From contig CAMDFL010000010.1 in NCBI GenBank assembly GCA_945897475.1, positions 1 through 46,455 of the forward strand: a DNA stretch of 46,455 nt, given 5' to 3'. The notes under the pieces were generated by a model that searched no databases, had not been told where the DNA came from, and saw only the letters and a program-made list of their open reading frames with translations. The translations under genes were made by a program, and so were the position numbers. Source of the stretch: Bordetella parapertussis. Lineage in GTDB: Bacteria > Pseudomonadota > Gammaproteobacteria > Burkholderiales > SG8-39. Positions 1 to 7,201 of the stretch are shown one piece after another (positions within the stretch are counted from its first letter, which is position 1; every line of letters begins with the position of its first letter).

Positions 1-87
1 TCTGCCTTGCTTCAGGGTTGGGTCAACCAAGCTGCGGAGCAGTTGAATTCCAACACGGTCTGGAATCTCTGGTGTGCGACCATCTAA
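1..87 (+). CDS. C-terminal fragment of an unidentified gene
   Basis: The first frame is open from base 1 to a TAA at 85-87, giving at least 28 residues that end in WNLWCATI. The start lies outside the window. I do not recognise the family. The tail is rich in Trp, Asn and Gln and has no clear motif. The stop codon is followed at once by a decamer tandem array that repeats the ATCTAA context, a pattern also seen after other genes here. The open frame could be chance, since it is short. Confidence 0.35.
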   Translation, partial: SALLQGWVNQAAEQLNSNTVWNLWCATI

Positions 88-90
88 AGC

Positions 91-149
91 GTGTCTGAGC
101 GTCGTATCTAAGCACAGTCGTATCTAAGCGTATCTAAGCGTATCTAAGC
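91..149. repeat. 10-bp tandem repeat after a stop codon
   Basis: The decamer GTATCTAAGC occurs exactly at 104-113, 120-129, 130-139 and 140-149. A degenerate copy (GTGTCTGAGC) lies at 91-100, and a related ATCTAAAGC contains the stop codon of the preceding frame (85-87). Because the unit is 10 bp, its TAA triplets at 125, 135 and 145 fall in all three reading frames. The remaining stretch to the HNH gene (150-270) shows no convincing promoter. Confidence 0.85.
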
Positions 150-270
150 GGATACCCAAACTTCGAAAATTACGGCACAATCCCTCGTACGCATTTGTTT
201 GGACAAGTATTTTTGGAGTAACGATAGAGCTTGATGGCGGACCGTGAGGGTAAAGAGGGACTAGACCGAC

Positions 271-861
271 ATGGCTGATGCTCCACTCATTTTGACCTTG
301 GACAATAACGGGATACCCAACCGCTGGATATCCTGGCAGCAGGCTTGTTTTTACTACGCTAAAAATCTGGTTGCCTGGTCATTGGGTGAGGCCGCGTTCA
401 CCGTCTATGGAGGTATTAGCCGGGCGACTGGCGTGCGCTCCTCCATCACTGCGAACTCAATCATCGCCATCAGAGGCAAAGCAATGGCGATGAAGGGCTT
501 TAATCAGACTCCGCCGCTCAATAATCGGGAATTGTTTCGCCGCGACCGCCATCTGTGCGCCTATTGCGGAGACGAATTCAATTTCCTCAGACTGACGCGC
601 GATCACATCAGACCGGTTTCCCGCGGCGGCCGTGACACCTGGATGAACGTGGTTGCCGCCTGCCGCCACTGCAATGGTCAAAAGCGCAATCGCACACCCG
701 AGGAATCCGGGCTGGAATTGTTATATGCGCCCTACGTTCCAAACAAAGCGGAGTACCTCATTCTGACCAATCGCCGCATACTCGCGGACCAGATGGGCTT
801 CTTATCGCCCCATGTGTCCTCGCACAGCCGCGTGCTGCCTTTAGTCGAGGCATCGGTATAG
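271..861 (+). CDS. HNH endonuclease family protein
   Basis: This 196-residue protein carries a Zn-ribbon HNH nuclease core. CxxC (C96, C99) is followed by D111-H112 in RDHIRPVSRGG, an Asn near 126, and a second CxxC (C131, C134) in CRHCNGQKRN. That arrangement is typical of free-standing McrA/HNH nucleases of proteobacteria. The first 80 residues are a separate N-terminal region also seen in chromosomal HNH proteins. A GAGGGA ribosome site lies about 10 bases before the ATG. The gene ends 5 bases before the DNA glycosylase gene, so the two are probably cotranscribed. The biological substrate is unknown; a role in DNA maintenance is inferred only from the neighbour. Confidence 0.85.
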   Translation: MADAPLILTLDNNGIPNRWISWQQACFYYAKNLVAWSLGEAAFTVYGGISRATGVRSSITANSIIAIRGKAMAMKGFNQTPPLNNRELFRRDRHLCAYCGDEFNFLRLTRDHIRPVSRGGRDTWMNVVAACRHCNGQKRNRTPEESGLELLYAPYVPNKAEYLILTNRRILADQMGFLSPHVSSHSRVLPLVEASV

Positions 862-866
862 ACGGA

Positions 867-1484
867 GTGCCCCCAGAATATTGGCAGCGAGCCAAGCGAG
901 CGTTGGCTCGTAACGACCCGGTAATGGGCGCCATTATTCGCGCCTACCCGAAAACTTCCTTGTCACAGCGCGGCGATGCCTTTTTCACATTGGCACGATC
1001 GATTGTGGGCCAGCAGATTTCGGTGAAAGCTGCGCAAAGCATATGGGATCGCCTTGCAGTCGCGGCCAAGGTGGTGACACCCGAGGCAATCCTGAGCTTG
1101 GACATCACCACGCTTCGCGCCTGTGGTTTGTCGGCGCGCAAATGCGAGTATTTGCATGGTTTATCCGATAATTTTCAAAACGGTAGTCTCAGCGTGAACG
1201 ATTGGCCGTTGTGGGCCGACGAGGCCGTCATTGAAAACCTAGTCCAGGTGCGCGGCATCGGTCGATGGACCGCGGAAATGTTTCTGATTTTTCAATTGCT
1301 GCGACCCAACGTATTGCCGCTGGATGATCTTGGATTGCAGAACGCGATTCGCTTGCACTATGGCAAAAATCGCCCGCTATCGAGCAAGCGAATTGGTGCC
1401 ATTGCCGCGAACTGGGCACCCTGGTGCTCGGTGGCGACCTGGTATTTGTGGCGCAGCCTCGACCCGGTGCCGGTGGAATATTGA
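867..1484 (+). CDS. DNA-3-methyladenine glycosylase, AlkA/HhH-GPD type
   Basis: This 205-residue base-excision repair glycosylase removes alkylated purines from DNA. A helix-hairpin-helix lies around residues 125-140 (LVQVRGIGRWTAEMF), followed by LPLDDLG, where D154 matches the catalytic Asp of the AlkA/HhH-GPD fold. The usual N-terminal SIVGQQIS helix is at 45-52. It lacks the long N-terminal domain of E. coli AlkA and so is a short 'family 2' form. The start is GTG, with GGAG immediately before it. In many betaproteobacteria this gene sits just upstream of accA, as here. Confidence 0.88.
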   Translation: MPPEYWQRAKRALARNDPVMGAIIRAYPKTSLSQRGDAFFTLARSIVGQQISVKAAQSIWDRLAVAAKVVTPEAILSLDITTLRACGLSARKCEYLHGLSDNFQNGSLSVNDWPLWADEAVIENLVQVRGIGRWTAEMFLIFQLLRPNVLPLDDLGLQNAIRLHYGKNRPLSSKRIGAIAANWAPWCSVATWYLWRSLDPVPVEY

Positions 1485-1583
1485 GCACGGTATTTTTATC
1501 AAAGCGGGTTTTTCATCCTTGGTGCAATTTGATCACCGTTTATATTTCAGATTTCGATAGCCTCACACCCAATCGGATAAAAT

Positions 1584-1620
1584 TGGCGCCTCACAACGAA
1601 ACGCGTCGCTTGAGGCGCCA
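1584..1620 (+). promoter_or_regulatory. perfect inverted repeat in the accA leader
   Basis: TGGCGCCTCA (1584-1593) and TGAGGCGCCA (1611-1620) are exact reverse complements separated by 17 bases. They end 9 bases before the accA start. A -10-like TAAAAT lies at 1578-1583, so the dyad could be an operator at the transcription start, or a hairpin hiding the ribosome site if transcription starts upstream. No good Shine-Dalgarno sequence precedes accA, which fits translational control. The mechanism is inferred. Confidence 0.6.
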
Positions 1621-1629
1621 CCTGTCCGC

Positions 1630-2598
1630 GTGAAAATGACCTTCCTGGATTTCGAACAGCCGATTGCCGAGCTGGAAGCCAAGATCGAAGAGCTTCGTTG
1701 CGTTCAGGACGATTCTGCGATCGATATTTCCGAGGAAATTCAGCGTCTGCAAAAGAAAAGTCAGGCTCTTACCAAGGGTTTGTACGCCAAGCTCACGCCT
1801 TGGCAGTCATTGCAGGTCGCGCGCCATCCTCAGCGGCCCTATACCCTGGATTACGTCTCGAATTTGTTTACCGAATTCGAGGAAATGCACGGCGACCGGG
1901 CGTTTGCTGATGATCCATCGATGGTTGGAGGCCTTGCGCGTTTTGGTGGCCGATCGGTGATGGTCATCGGACATCAGAAGGGCCGCGATACCAAGGAGAA
2001 GATCCTTCGCAATTTCGGTATGCCTCGACCCGAGGGCTACCGAAAGGCCATGCGCCTGATGCGTTTGGCCGAGAAATTCGCGATGCCAGTGGTGACCTTC
2101 GTGGACACCCCTGGCGCCTATCCGGGAATCGACGCCGAGGAGCGTGGACAGTCCGAGGCGATCGGGCGCAGCTTATACGTGATGGCCGAGTTGCGTGTTC
2201 CCATCGTCAGTATTGTCATTGGCGAGGGCGGATCTGGTGGTGCGCTTGCAGTTGCGGTGGGCGACGTGGTGATGATGATGCAGTATTCGACCTACTCGGT
2301 AATTTCTCCGGAGGGTTGCGCGTCAATTCTATGGAAAAGGGCTGACAAGGCGCCCGAGGCTGCTGAAACCTTGGGTATAACGGCAAGCCGCTTGAAGACA
2401 CTGGGATTGATCGACAAGATCATTGCAGAACCCTTGGGTGGCGCGCATCGCGATCCCGCAGCGAGCGCGCTAAACGTAAAAAAGGCATTGCAGGATGCCT
2501 TGAAGAGCCTGGCCGGCATGAGTCCGTCAGAATTGGTGGGGCAACGTTTCGAGCGTCTGATGGGCTATGGAAAATTCAAGGAAACCGCGCCCCGCTGA
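1630..2598 (+). CDS. accA: acetyl-CoA carboxylase carboxyltransferase subunit alpha
   Basis: AccA pairs with AccD to transfer the carboxyl group from carboxybiotin to acetyl-CoA, giving malonyl-CoA for fatty-acid synthesis. The protein is 322 residues (E. coli 319) and opens with [12 protein letters not shown], near-identical to the family start. The crotonase-like CoA/carboxybiotin core includes [24 protein letters not shown]-type residues, DTPGAYPG and [10 protein letters not shown]. The GTG at 1630 gives the family-length N terminus (four residues before FLD). An ATG two codons later is possible. accD is not adjacent, as usual. The 3' end overlaps tilS by 32 bases. Confidence 0.96.
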   Translation: MKMTFLDFEQPIAELEAKIEELRCVQDDSAIDISEEIQRLQKKSQALTKGLYAKLTPWQSLQVARHPQRPYTLDYVSNLFTEFEEMHGDRAFADDPSMVGGLARFGGRSVMVIGHQKGRDTKEKILRNFGMPRPEGYRKAMRLMRLAEKFAMPVVTFVDTPGAYPGIDAEERGQSEAIGRSLYVMAELRVPIVSIVIGEGGSGGALAVAVGDVVMMMQYSTYSVISPEGCASILWKRADKAPEAAETLGITASRLKTLGLIDKIIAEPLGGAHRDPAASALNVKKALQDALKSLAGMSPSELVGQRFERLMGYGKFKETAPR

Positions 2599-3943
2599 CC
2601 TCGTCTCGCATGTTGCCGGCCGCCTTGGCGAATCCTTGTTTCCTGGCGCGCATGTGGTGCTTGGCCTGTCCGGGGGAATCGATTCGATCTGCCTCTTACA
2701 TATCCTCGTGGAACTGGCGTCGTCGCGTCGATTTTCCATGCGAGCGGTGCATGTTAATCATGGCATCAGTTCAAAGGCCGATCAGTGGGCGCTGTTCTGC
2801 AAGAGCGTTTGCTTGCGGCTTGGCATTGCGTTCGCCCAGGAAAACGTCGATGTCGCTTCGTATCGGCATCTTGGCCCCGAAGCGGCCGCTAGGACGGTTC
2901 GATGGTCGGCGCTGCTCTCGCATGAATCGGATTTCCTGGTTCTCGCGCAACACCGCGACGATCAGGCGGAGACCTTGCTTCTACAATTGATGCGGGGAGC
3001 GGGACCCGCAGGGCTCGCAGGCATGGCCGCCAACGCATTTCAATTCAATTCCCGCTCAAGTCAATCGCGAGGATCGGCGCGTGTGCTGCGGCCCATGCTC
3101 GATGTAAGCCGTACCGAGATCGAGGAATTCGTTCGTTCGCGCGGCCTGGAATGGGTGGAGGACGACAGCAATTCCAATGTAGCGCTGGATCGCAACTTTG
3201 TTCGCCACCGGGTCGTGCCAGTGCTGGCAGAACGTTATCCGCATGTGGCTACGATGATCTCCCGGTCTGCGGGCTTACTGGCCGAAGCATCGGAATTGCT
3301 GCTGCAACTCGGAGGCCAGGACATTGCCTTGATTGAGAATGACGACGCGCTGGATCTTCCTGGCTTGCGCGATCTTGGCGAGGCGCGTGCACGCAACGCT
3401 CTGCGTGCGTACTGCCATCTTCGTGGAATTCCGGTTCCCGGGTTTTCCTTCCTTCGTGAAATTTGGACACAACTGCGTGAACCCAGGCAGGACAGTAACA
3501 TTTGTATCGAGTGGAATGGTGTCGTGTTGCGGCGCTATCGCAACAGGATTTTTATCGAGAAAAATCGCGCCACGGATTCACGCCTGTTTCAGAGCGAGTC
3601 TTGGAATGGCGAGCCTTGCCTTCCTTTGACGGCCTTGAACGGGCTGCTCAATTTCAAACCTGAAGAAGGGCGTGGTCTCAGCGTTACAAAATTGCGCATG
3701 GCGCCGGTGACAGTGCGCCTGCGTCGGGGTGGGGAACGCCTGCGTGTGGACGCTCAGCGCCCGTATCGAACACTGAAAAATCTCTGGCAGGAAAAAGGCA
3801 CGCCACCATGGCGCAGGATGAGTCAACCGCTGCTATTCTGTGGTGAACATCTGGTCTGCGTTCCAGGGCTTGGCGAGGCGTTCGAATGGCGAGCTGCCCC
3901 TGGTGAGCGTGGATTAATCGTGTCGTGGCAGACTTTTACATAG
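2567..3943 (+). CDS. tilS: tRNA(Ile)-lysidine synthetase
   Basis: TilS modifies C34 of tRNA-Ile2 (anticodon CAU) to lysidine, changing both its codon reading (AUA) and its charging. The N-terminal PP-loop ATPase motif SGGIDS is at residues 35-40. It is followed by [19 protein letters not shown], the second conserved block of the N-type ATP pyrophosphatase fold. The C-terminal TilS domain (about 380-458) includes RRGGERL and [15 protein letters not shown]. The protein has 458 residues, close to the E. coli length. The ATG lies inside accA, so translation may be coupled. Immediately after the stop is a 14-bp tandem repeat. Confidence 0.95.
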   Translation: MENSRKPRPADLVSHVAGRLGESLFPGAHVVLGLSGGIDSICLLHILVELASSRRFSMRAVHVNHGISSKADQWALFCKSVCLRLGIAFAQENVDVASYRHLGPEAAARTVRWSALLSHESDFLVLAQHRDDQAETLLLQLMRGAGPAGLAGMAANAFQFNSRSSQSRGSARVLRPMLDVSRTEIEEFVRSRGLEWVEDDSNSNVALDRNFVRHRVVPVLAERYPHVATMISRSAGLLAEASELLLQLGGQDIALIENDDALDLPGLRDLGEARARNALRAYCHLRGIPVPGFSFLREIWTQLREPRQDSNICIEWNGVVLRRYRNRIFIEKNRATDSRLFQSESWNGEPCLPLTALNGLLNFKPEEGRGLSVTKLRMAPVTVRLRRGGERLRVDAQRPYRTLKNLWQEKGTPPWRRMSQPLLFCGEHLVCVPGLGEAFEWRAAPGERGLIVSWQTFT

Positions 3944-3984
3944 TTGATGCGCAATCGTTAATGCGAAATCGTTAATGCGGGCGG
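3943..3984. repeat. 14-bp tandem repeat starting at the tilS stop codon
   Basis: Three units of 14 bp begin with the G of the tilS TAG: GTTGATGCGCAATC (3943), GTTAATGCGAAATC (3957) and a partial GTTAATGCGGGCG (3971). Their TGA (3945) and two TAA (3959, 3973) triplets together cover all three reading frames. The array fills the 46-base gap between the convergent tilS and sensor-kinase genes. No convincing intrinsic terminator is visible in the gap. Confidence 0.85.
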
Positions 3985-3989
3985 TAGTT

Positions 3990-5408
3990 TTATCCAAGTC
4001 TGTTCTGGCCGCGATTGTCCCGGTCGAGTTTGTTCCTGACGTGATTCTCCTGACGAAAACTGACCCGCACCGATAAGCCTTGGCCGGTGCTTGCGGTGCC
4101 TAAGATAACCTGCGCGCCGTGCCTATCGGCAATTTCGCGCACGATGGCCAAGCCCAAACCGCCGCCTTCGGCGCTGGTTCCGGGGAGGCGATAAAAGCGC
4201 TCGAATACCTTTTCCCGCTCGGACGCAGGGATCCCCGGACCATTGTCTTCGATTTCCAGAAGCGCATGGCCGGATTCACTGCGCGTTCTGGCGGTGACAT
4301 GTCCGCCACTTCTGGTATGAATCAGCGCGTTATCCAGAAGGTTGGCGAGGAGTTCGCGCAGCAGTTGCGGGTCACCCTGTATCTTCGCCTCGTTTAAATC
4401 AAAACCCAGATCCAAATTGCGCGCCATGGCCCGCGGCACCCAGGCTTGCGCGCTTTGCGATACCAGGTCGCGCAAATCCATGGAAACGCGCGCGATAGGC
4501 AGGCTGCTACCCGGTTCTGCCCGGGCCAGAGTCAGCAATTGGTTGGCAAGATGGCTGGCGCGCTCGGTTTCACTTGCGATCATATCGATCAGGGTTGGCG
4601 ATCCGGATTTGCTTGCTTCGCGGCGCATTAGCTCCACGTGCGTGCGCAATCCCGCAAGTGGAGTGCGCAACTGATGGGCCGCGTTTGCGATAAAACGTTG
4701 TTGCGCTTCCAGTGCCTGCGCCAGTCGTGCAAGCAAATCATTGATCGCGCCCACCAGGGGCTTGACCTCCAGTGGGGCGCCGCTGTCAGAAACTGGTCCA
4801 AGCTCGCCAGGGGAGCGATGCTCGATCTGGTCTCGTAGTTGTTCCAATGGAGACAGAGCGCGCCTAATTCCGAACCAGAACAGGATAGCTGCCATGCAGG
4901 CAACCAGAACCGCGGGGGTGAGGGCGCCAAGCAGAATGTCCTGAACCAGGCGGTCGCGCTTGAGCGTCGTTTCGGCGACCTGCACCAGCACATTGCCGTT
5001 GCGGCGCGGAATGGAAATGGCGGCGACGCGAACGGCTTGCCCGTCGATAGCCGAGCTATAGATCAATTGGCCGGTGTTGTCCATGTCGGTCGCGGGTCTG
5101 GGAATGTCCGCGTTGCCGGCGATCGCGTCTCGGTCCGGACCTGTGACTTGAAAAAAAATCTTGTCGATGGTATCGATGCGCAAGGCATCAATCGCCGCGG
5201 GAGGCACGATCACCTCGGTTTCATCCTCATTCTCGCGCACATAGTTGGCGATTGCCGTGGCCGGATCGAGAAGTCCGTTGTCGTACGCATCGTTGGCCGC
5301 GCGCACCGCAAGAAAATAACCGGGTATCGCGGAAACCAGAATTAACGCCAGAAGCGGCGCCACCAGCCACAGCGTAAGCAGTCGCCTTAAGCTATCTGGG
5401 GCCGCCAT
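3990..5408 (-). CDS. two-component sensor histidine kinase, TctE/QseC-like
   Basis: This 472-residue inner-membrane kinase has TM1 at about residues 12-35, a periplasmic 2CSK_N-type sensor region (about 36-157) and TM2 at about 158-181. A HAMP-like linker follows, then the H-box ANAAHQLRTPLAGLR with phosphoacceptor His near 245. The ATPase N (LLANLLDNALIHT), G1 (DNGPGIP) and G2 (GGGLGLAIV) boxes are intact. The 2CSK_N sensor is typical of TctE (tricarboxylate sensing) and QseC relatives. No tct transporter genes are nearby, so the signal is unknown. The ATG at 5408 overlaps the regulator by 17 bases and is preferred over an upstream TTG at 5432. Confidence 0.93.
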   Translation of the reverse strand: MAAPDSLRRLLTLWLVAPLLALILVSAIPGYFLAVRAANDAYDNGLLDPATAIANYVRENEDETEVIVPPAAIDALRIDTIDKIFFQVTGPDRDAIAGNADIPRPATDMDNTGQLIYSSAIDGQAVRVAAISIPRRNGNVLVQVAETTLKRDRLVQDILLGALTPAVLVACMAAILFWFGIRRALSPLEQLRDQIEHRSPGELGPVSDSGAPLEVKPLVGAINDLLARLAQALEAQQRFIANAAHQLRTPLAGLRTHVELMRREASKSGSPTLIDMIASETERASHLANQLLTLARAEPGSSLPIARVSMDLRDLVSQSAQAWVPRAMARNLDLGFDLNEAKIQGDPQLLRELLANLLDNALIHTRSGGHVTARTRSESGHALLEIEDNGPGIPASEREKVFERFYRLPGTSAEGGGLGLAIVREIADRHGAQVILGTASTGQGLSVRVSFRQENHVRNKLDRDNRGQNRLG

Positions 5409-6075
5409 CGGGATCTTCAACCATGTAGCCAAAACCTCTGACGGTGCGAATGTTGATTTCCGCCTTTTCGAGCTTCGATCTGATTCGCGATACGTAGACT
5501 TCGATGGTGTTATGGGTGAGGGAAGAGTCCCAACTGCACAGAGCCTCCAGCATTTGATCTTTGCTGATCACCTGTCCGGCGTGCATTAGCAGATACTCCA
5601 GCACACTCCACTCGCGCGGCGTGAGTTCGATATCCTCGTTGTCGATTTGCGCGCGCTTGGCAACTGTGTGTAGCTTGAGACGCCCAAATGAGAGCACGGG
5701 TGTATGAATCGCCTGACTTCGACGGATGAGCGCGCGAACGCGCGCTTCGAATTCGGGCAGCGAAAAAGGTTTGGTCACGTAATCGTCAGCGCCCAGATCC
5801 AAACCCTTGACGCGATCGGATTCGGCGTCCCTGGCGGTCAATATGAGAATGCTGCCTCGATACTGGTTGGCCCGCAATTTATCCAGTACTTCGAATCCGC
5901 TGATGCCGGGAAGACCGATGTCCAGGACAATGAGATCGAATTTCTCTTCCGCAGCGGCTTTCAAGGCCAATTCACCGGTGGCGGCGTGGTCAACGGCGTA
6001 GCCACCGCTGCCCCGCAAGGTTCGCAGCAGTCCGTCCGCCAGCGCCTTGTCGTCCTCTACAAGCAGAACTCGCAT
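5392..6075 (-). CDS. OmpR/TctD-family response regulator
   Basis: This 227-residue regulator pairs with the kinase encoded just downstream. The receiver domain (1-115) has the acidic pair ED(7-9), phosphoacceptor D52 in VLDIGLPG, T80 in ILTARD and K102 in VTKPF. The C-terminal winged-helix domain (about 130-220) ends with EVYVSRIRSKLE and IRTVRGFGYM, the OmpR/PhoB DNA-binding signature. The ATG at 6075 gives the canonical MRVLLVEDD start. The same frame is open upstream to an ATG at 6342 with a good ribosome site, which would add 89 unrelated residues; I treat that part as a leader. Targets are unknown. Confidence 0.94.
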   Translation of the reverse strand: MRVLLVEDDKALADGLLRTLRGSGGYAVDHAATGELALKAAAEEKFDLIVLDIGLPGISGFEVLDKLRANQYRGSILILTARDAESDRVKGLDLGADDYVTKPFSLPEFEARVRALIRRSQAIHTPVLSFGRLKLHTVAKRAQIDNEDIELTPREWSVLEYLLMHAGQVISKDQMLEALCSWDSSLTHNTIEVYVSRIRSKLEKAEINIRTVRGFGYMVEDPDGGPR

Positions 6076-6342
6076 ACGTTTTTCGCAAAAAAAGATGTCG
6101 AGATGAGAGTAGCACGCGAATCGAGGATGTCTGTTCGCGGATGTAACTTGCGAGCCTGGAGAATTCGAAAAAAAACGAGCACCAAAAGCAGCACAAAAAA
6201 AAGCGCGGGTGCCTAGAGGGGCCCCGCGCATCGAGGAGGAAACAGACTGCGATACGGACTTTAATTGAGGATGGATTTCAATGCCTGAAAGAAGGCTGAC
6301 AGTTGAGTTAATTTCGGCAGCTGAATTGTGCGATTGCTGCAT
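6076..6342 (-). promoter_or_regulatory. leader with upstream reading frame before the two-component operon
   Basis: On the minus strand AGGTG sits 5 bases before an ATG at 6342. The frame runs on without a stop and is in frame with the response regulator. Its first 37 codons are Ser-rich near the end (SVSQSVSSS) and lie directly before a strong terminator-like hairpin (6195-6229). The arrangement resembles an attenuator in which translation decides whether transcription reaches the regulator gene. The alternative is a short independent transcript ending at the hairpin. The peptide matches no family I recognise. Confidence 0.4.
6195..6229 (-). terminator. intrinsic terminator / attenuator upstream of the response regulator
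   Basis: In minus-strand orientation the sequence is GCGCGGG, then a GCC-loop-GGC extension, then CCCGCGC, followed by eight Ts. The 7-bp GC stem with 3 further inner pairs (one bulge) and the U8 tract make it a strong rho-independent terminator. It lies about 120 bases before the regulator's start codon and about 110 bases after the upstream ATG, so it would stop transcripts coming from above 6342 unless overridden. Confidence 0.75.
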
Positions 6343-6452
6343 GTGTTCACCTCAACTAGTTTGGGCAGACGAAGTGCCTTGCAACGTATTGCAGACAAAT
6401 TCCGTTTGAACTGAATTAAGTCTCAGCCCCTCAATTGGATAATTAATGCGGG

Positions 6453-6498
6453 CCAATAAGCGCGACATATTGTGAACCGCCCAATAAGCGCTCACAAT
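6453..6498. repeat. direct and inverted repeats upstream of ndk
   Basis: CCAATAAGCGC occurs at 6453-6463 and again at 6481-6491, 28 bases apart. ATTGTGA (6469-6475) and TCACAAT (6492-6498) form a 7-bp inverted repeat with a 16-base spacer. The right arm overlaps the -35 element of the proposed ndk promoter, a usual place for an operator. The spacing does not fit a canonical CRP site. Which protein binds, if any, is unknown. Confidence 0.55.
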
Positions 6499-6519
6499 GC
6501 CGCAAAACCCTGATAAAAT
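6491..6519 (+). promoter_or_regulatory. possible promoter for ndk-rlmN-pilF operon
   Basis: CTCACA (6491-6496), a 17-base spacer and TAAAAT (6514-6519) resemble a sigma-70 promoter, with 4/6 and 5/6 matches. It is the best candidate in the long gap before ndk. Use of it would give a leader of about 250 bases containing both tandem arrays described below. No direct evidence of transcription start is available. Confidence 0.35.
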
Positions 6520-6550
6520 AGAAAGTTAGCGATGATTTCTGCCGCCATTT

Positions 6551-6592
6551 GTGGCGTCAAATCCGGTCAATGTAGCGTCTAATCTGGTCAAT
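6551..6592. repeat. two 21-bp tandem units upstream of ndk
   Basis: Two adjacent 21-bp units (6551-6571 and 6572-6592) read GTGGCGTCAAATCCGGTCAA and GTAGCGTCTAATCTGGTCAA, each ending in T, with 18 of 21 bases identical. They lie between the proposed promoter and the 20-bp array. They show no coding potential that I can support. Confidence 0.8.
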
Positions 6593-6620
6593 TGACCATG
6601 GCGATCATGGATAATTGGCA

Positions 6621-6740
6621 CAGGTCACGGTTAGGTCGAACAGATCGCGGATCAGTGCCACAGAATACGGATCGGACGTACAGATTACGGACCGGACGCA
6701 CAGATTGCGGATCAGTGGAAAAGATTACGACTCACATCGT
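6621..6740. repeat. six imperfect 20-bp tandem repeats upstream of ndk
   Basis: Six consecutive 20-bp units start at 6621, 6641, 6661, 6681, 6701 and 6721. The consensus is roughly CAGATTACGGATCGGACG plus two variable bases. The inner four are the best conserved; the first and last are degenerate. The array ends 35 bases before the ndk ATG. A 20-bp period is close to two DNA turns, so equivalent bases face the same side of the helix, as in iterated protein-binding sites. An overlapping out-of-frame reading frame at 6615-6872 is not a real gene. Confidence 0.85.
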
Positions 6741-6775
6741 GATATAGCGCTTGTAATGTTACTTGGAGAATCAGA

Positions 6776-7201
6776 ATGGCAGTTGAAAGAACCCTATCTA
6801 TTATTAAACCCGATGCCGTGGCAAAAAACGTCATCGGCCAGATTATTTCCCGATTCGAGGGATCTGGCCTGAAAGTAATAGCCGCGCGTATGACCCATTT
6901 GTCGGTGCAGCAGGCCGAAGGATTTTACGCAGTTCATCGCGATAGGCCGTTTTTCCAGGACTTGGTCAAGTTTATGATTTCTGGGCCTATTCTGGTTCAG
7001 GCTTTGGAAGGTGAGGACGCCATAGCCAAGAATCGGGAATTAATGGGGGCAACCGATCCGAAAAAAGCCGCAAAAGGCACAATTCGAGCGGATTTCGCGG
7101 ATAGTATCGACGCCAATGCAGTACATGGTTCCGATGCTGCGGATACGGCACGTACCGAAATCGGATATTTCTTTCCCAGCCTAGAGGTATTCTCCCGCTA
7201 A
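6776..7201 (+). CDS. ndk: nucleoside diphosphate kinase
   Basis: Ndk transfers the gamma-phosphate from NTPs to NDPs through a phosphohistidine, balancing nucleotide pools. The 141-residue protein has the family start [14 protein letters not shown] and the active-site block NAVHGSDA with H117. The length is typical. GGAG lies 8 bases before the ATG. Its TAA overlaps the rlmN ATG (TAATG), so it heads a tightly coupled operon that continues through ispG and hisS, a classic betaproteobacterial order. The unusual feature is the long, repeat-rich upstream region. Confidence 0.97.
   Translation: MAVERTLSIIKPDAVAKNVIGQIISRFEGSGLKVIAARMTHLSVQQAEGFYAVHRDRPFFQDLVKFMISGPILVQALEGEDAIAKNRELMGATDPKKAAKGTIRADFADSIDANAVHGSDAADTARTEIGYFFPSLEVFSR

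Noticed and set aside
91-149. The decamer array as a CRISPR or replication-origin iteron set
   Set aside because: There are no spacers, units are too short, and no replication-initiator gene or DnaA box cluster is nearby.
5409-5432. Upstream TTG start for the sensor kinase
   Set aside because: AGAGG is too close to the TTG, and the ATG at 5408 gives a normal overlap with the regulator.
6469-6498. ATTGTGA-N16-TCACAAT as a CRP or lac-operator-like site
   Set aside because: The arms match, but the 16-base spacer does not fit CRP (6) or a lac-type operator. Kept only as an unassigned inverted repeat.
6615-6872. 85-residue reading frame across the 20-bp array and the start of ndk
   Set aside because: It overlaps the certain start of ndk in another frame and is composed of the non-coding repeat. 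There is no ribosome site.
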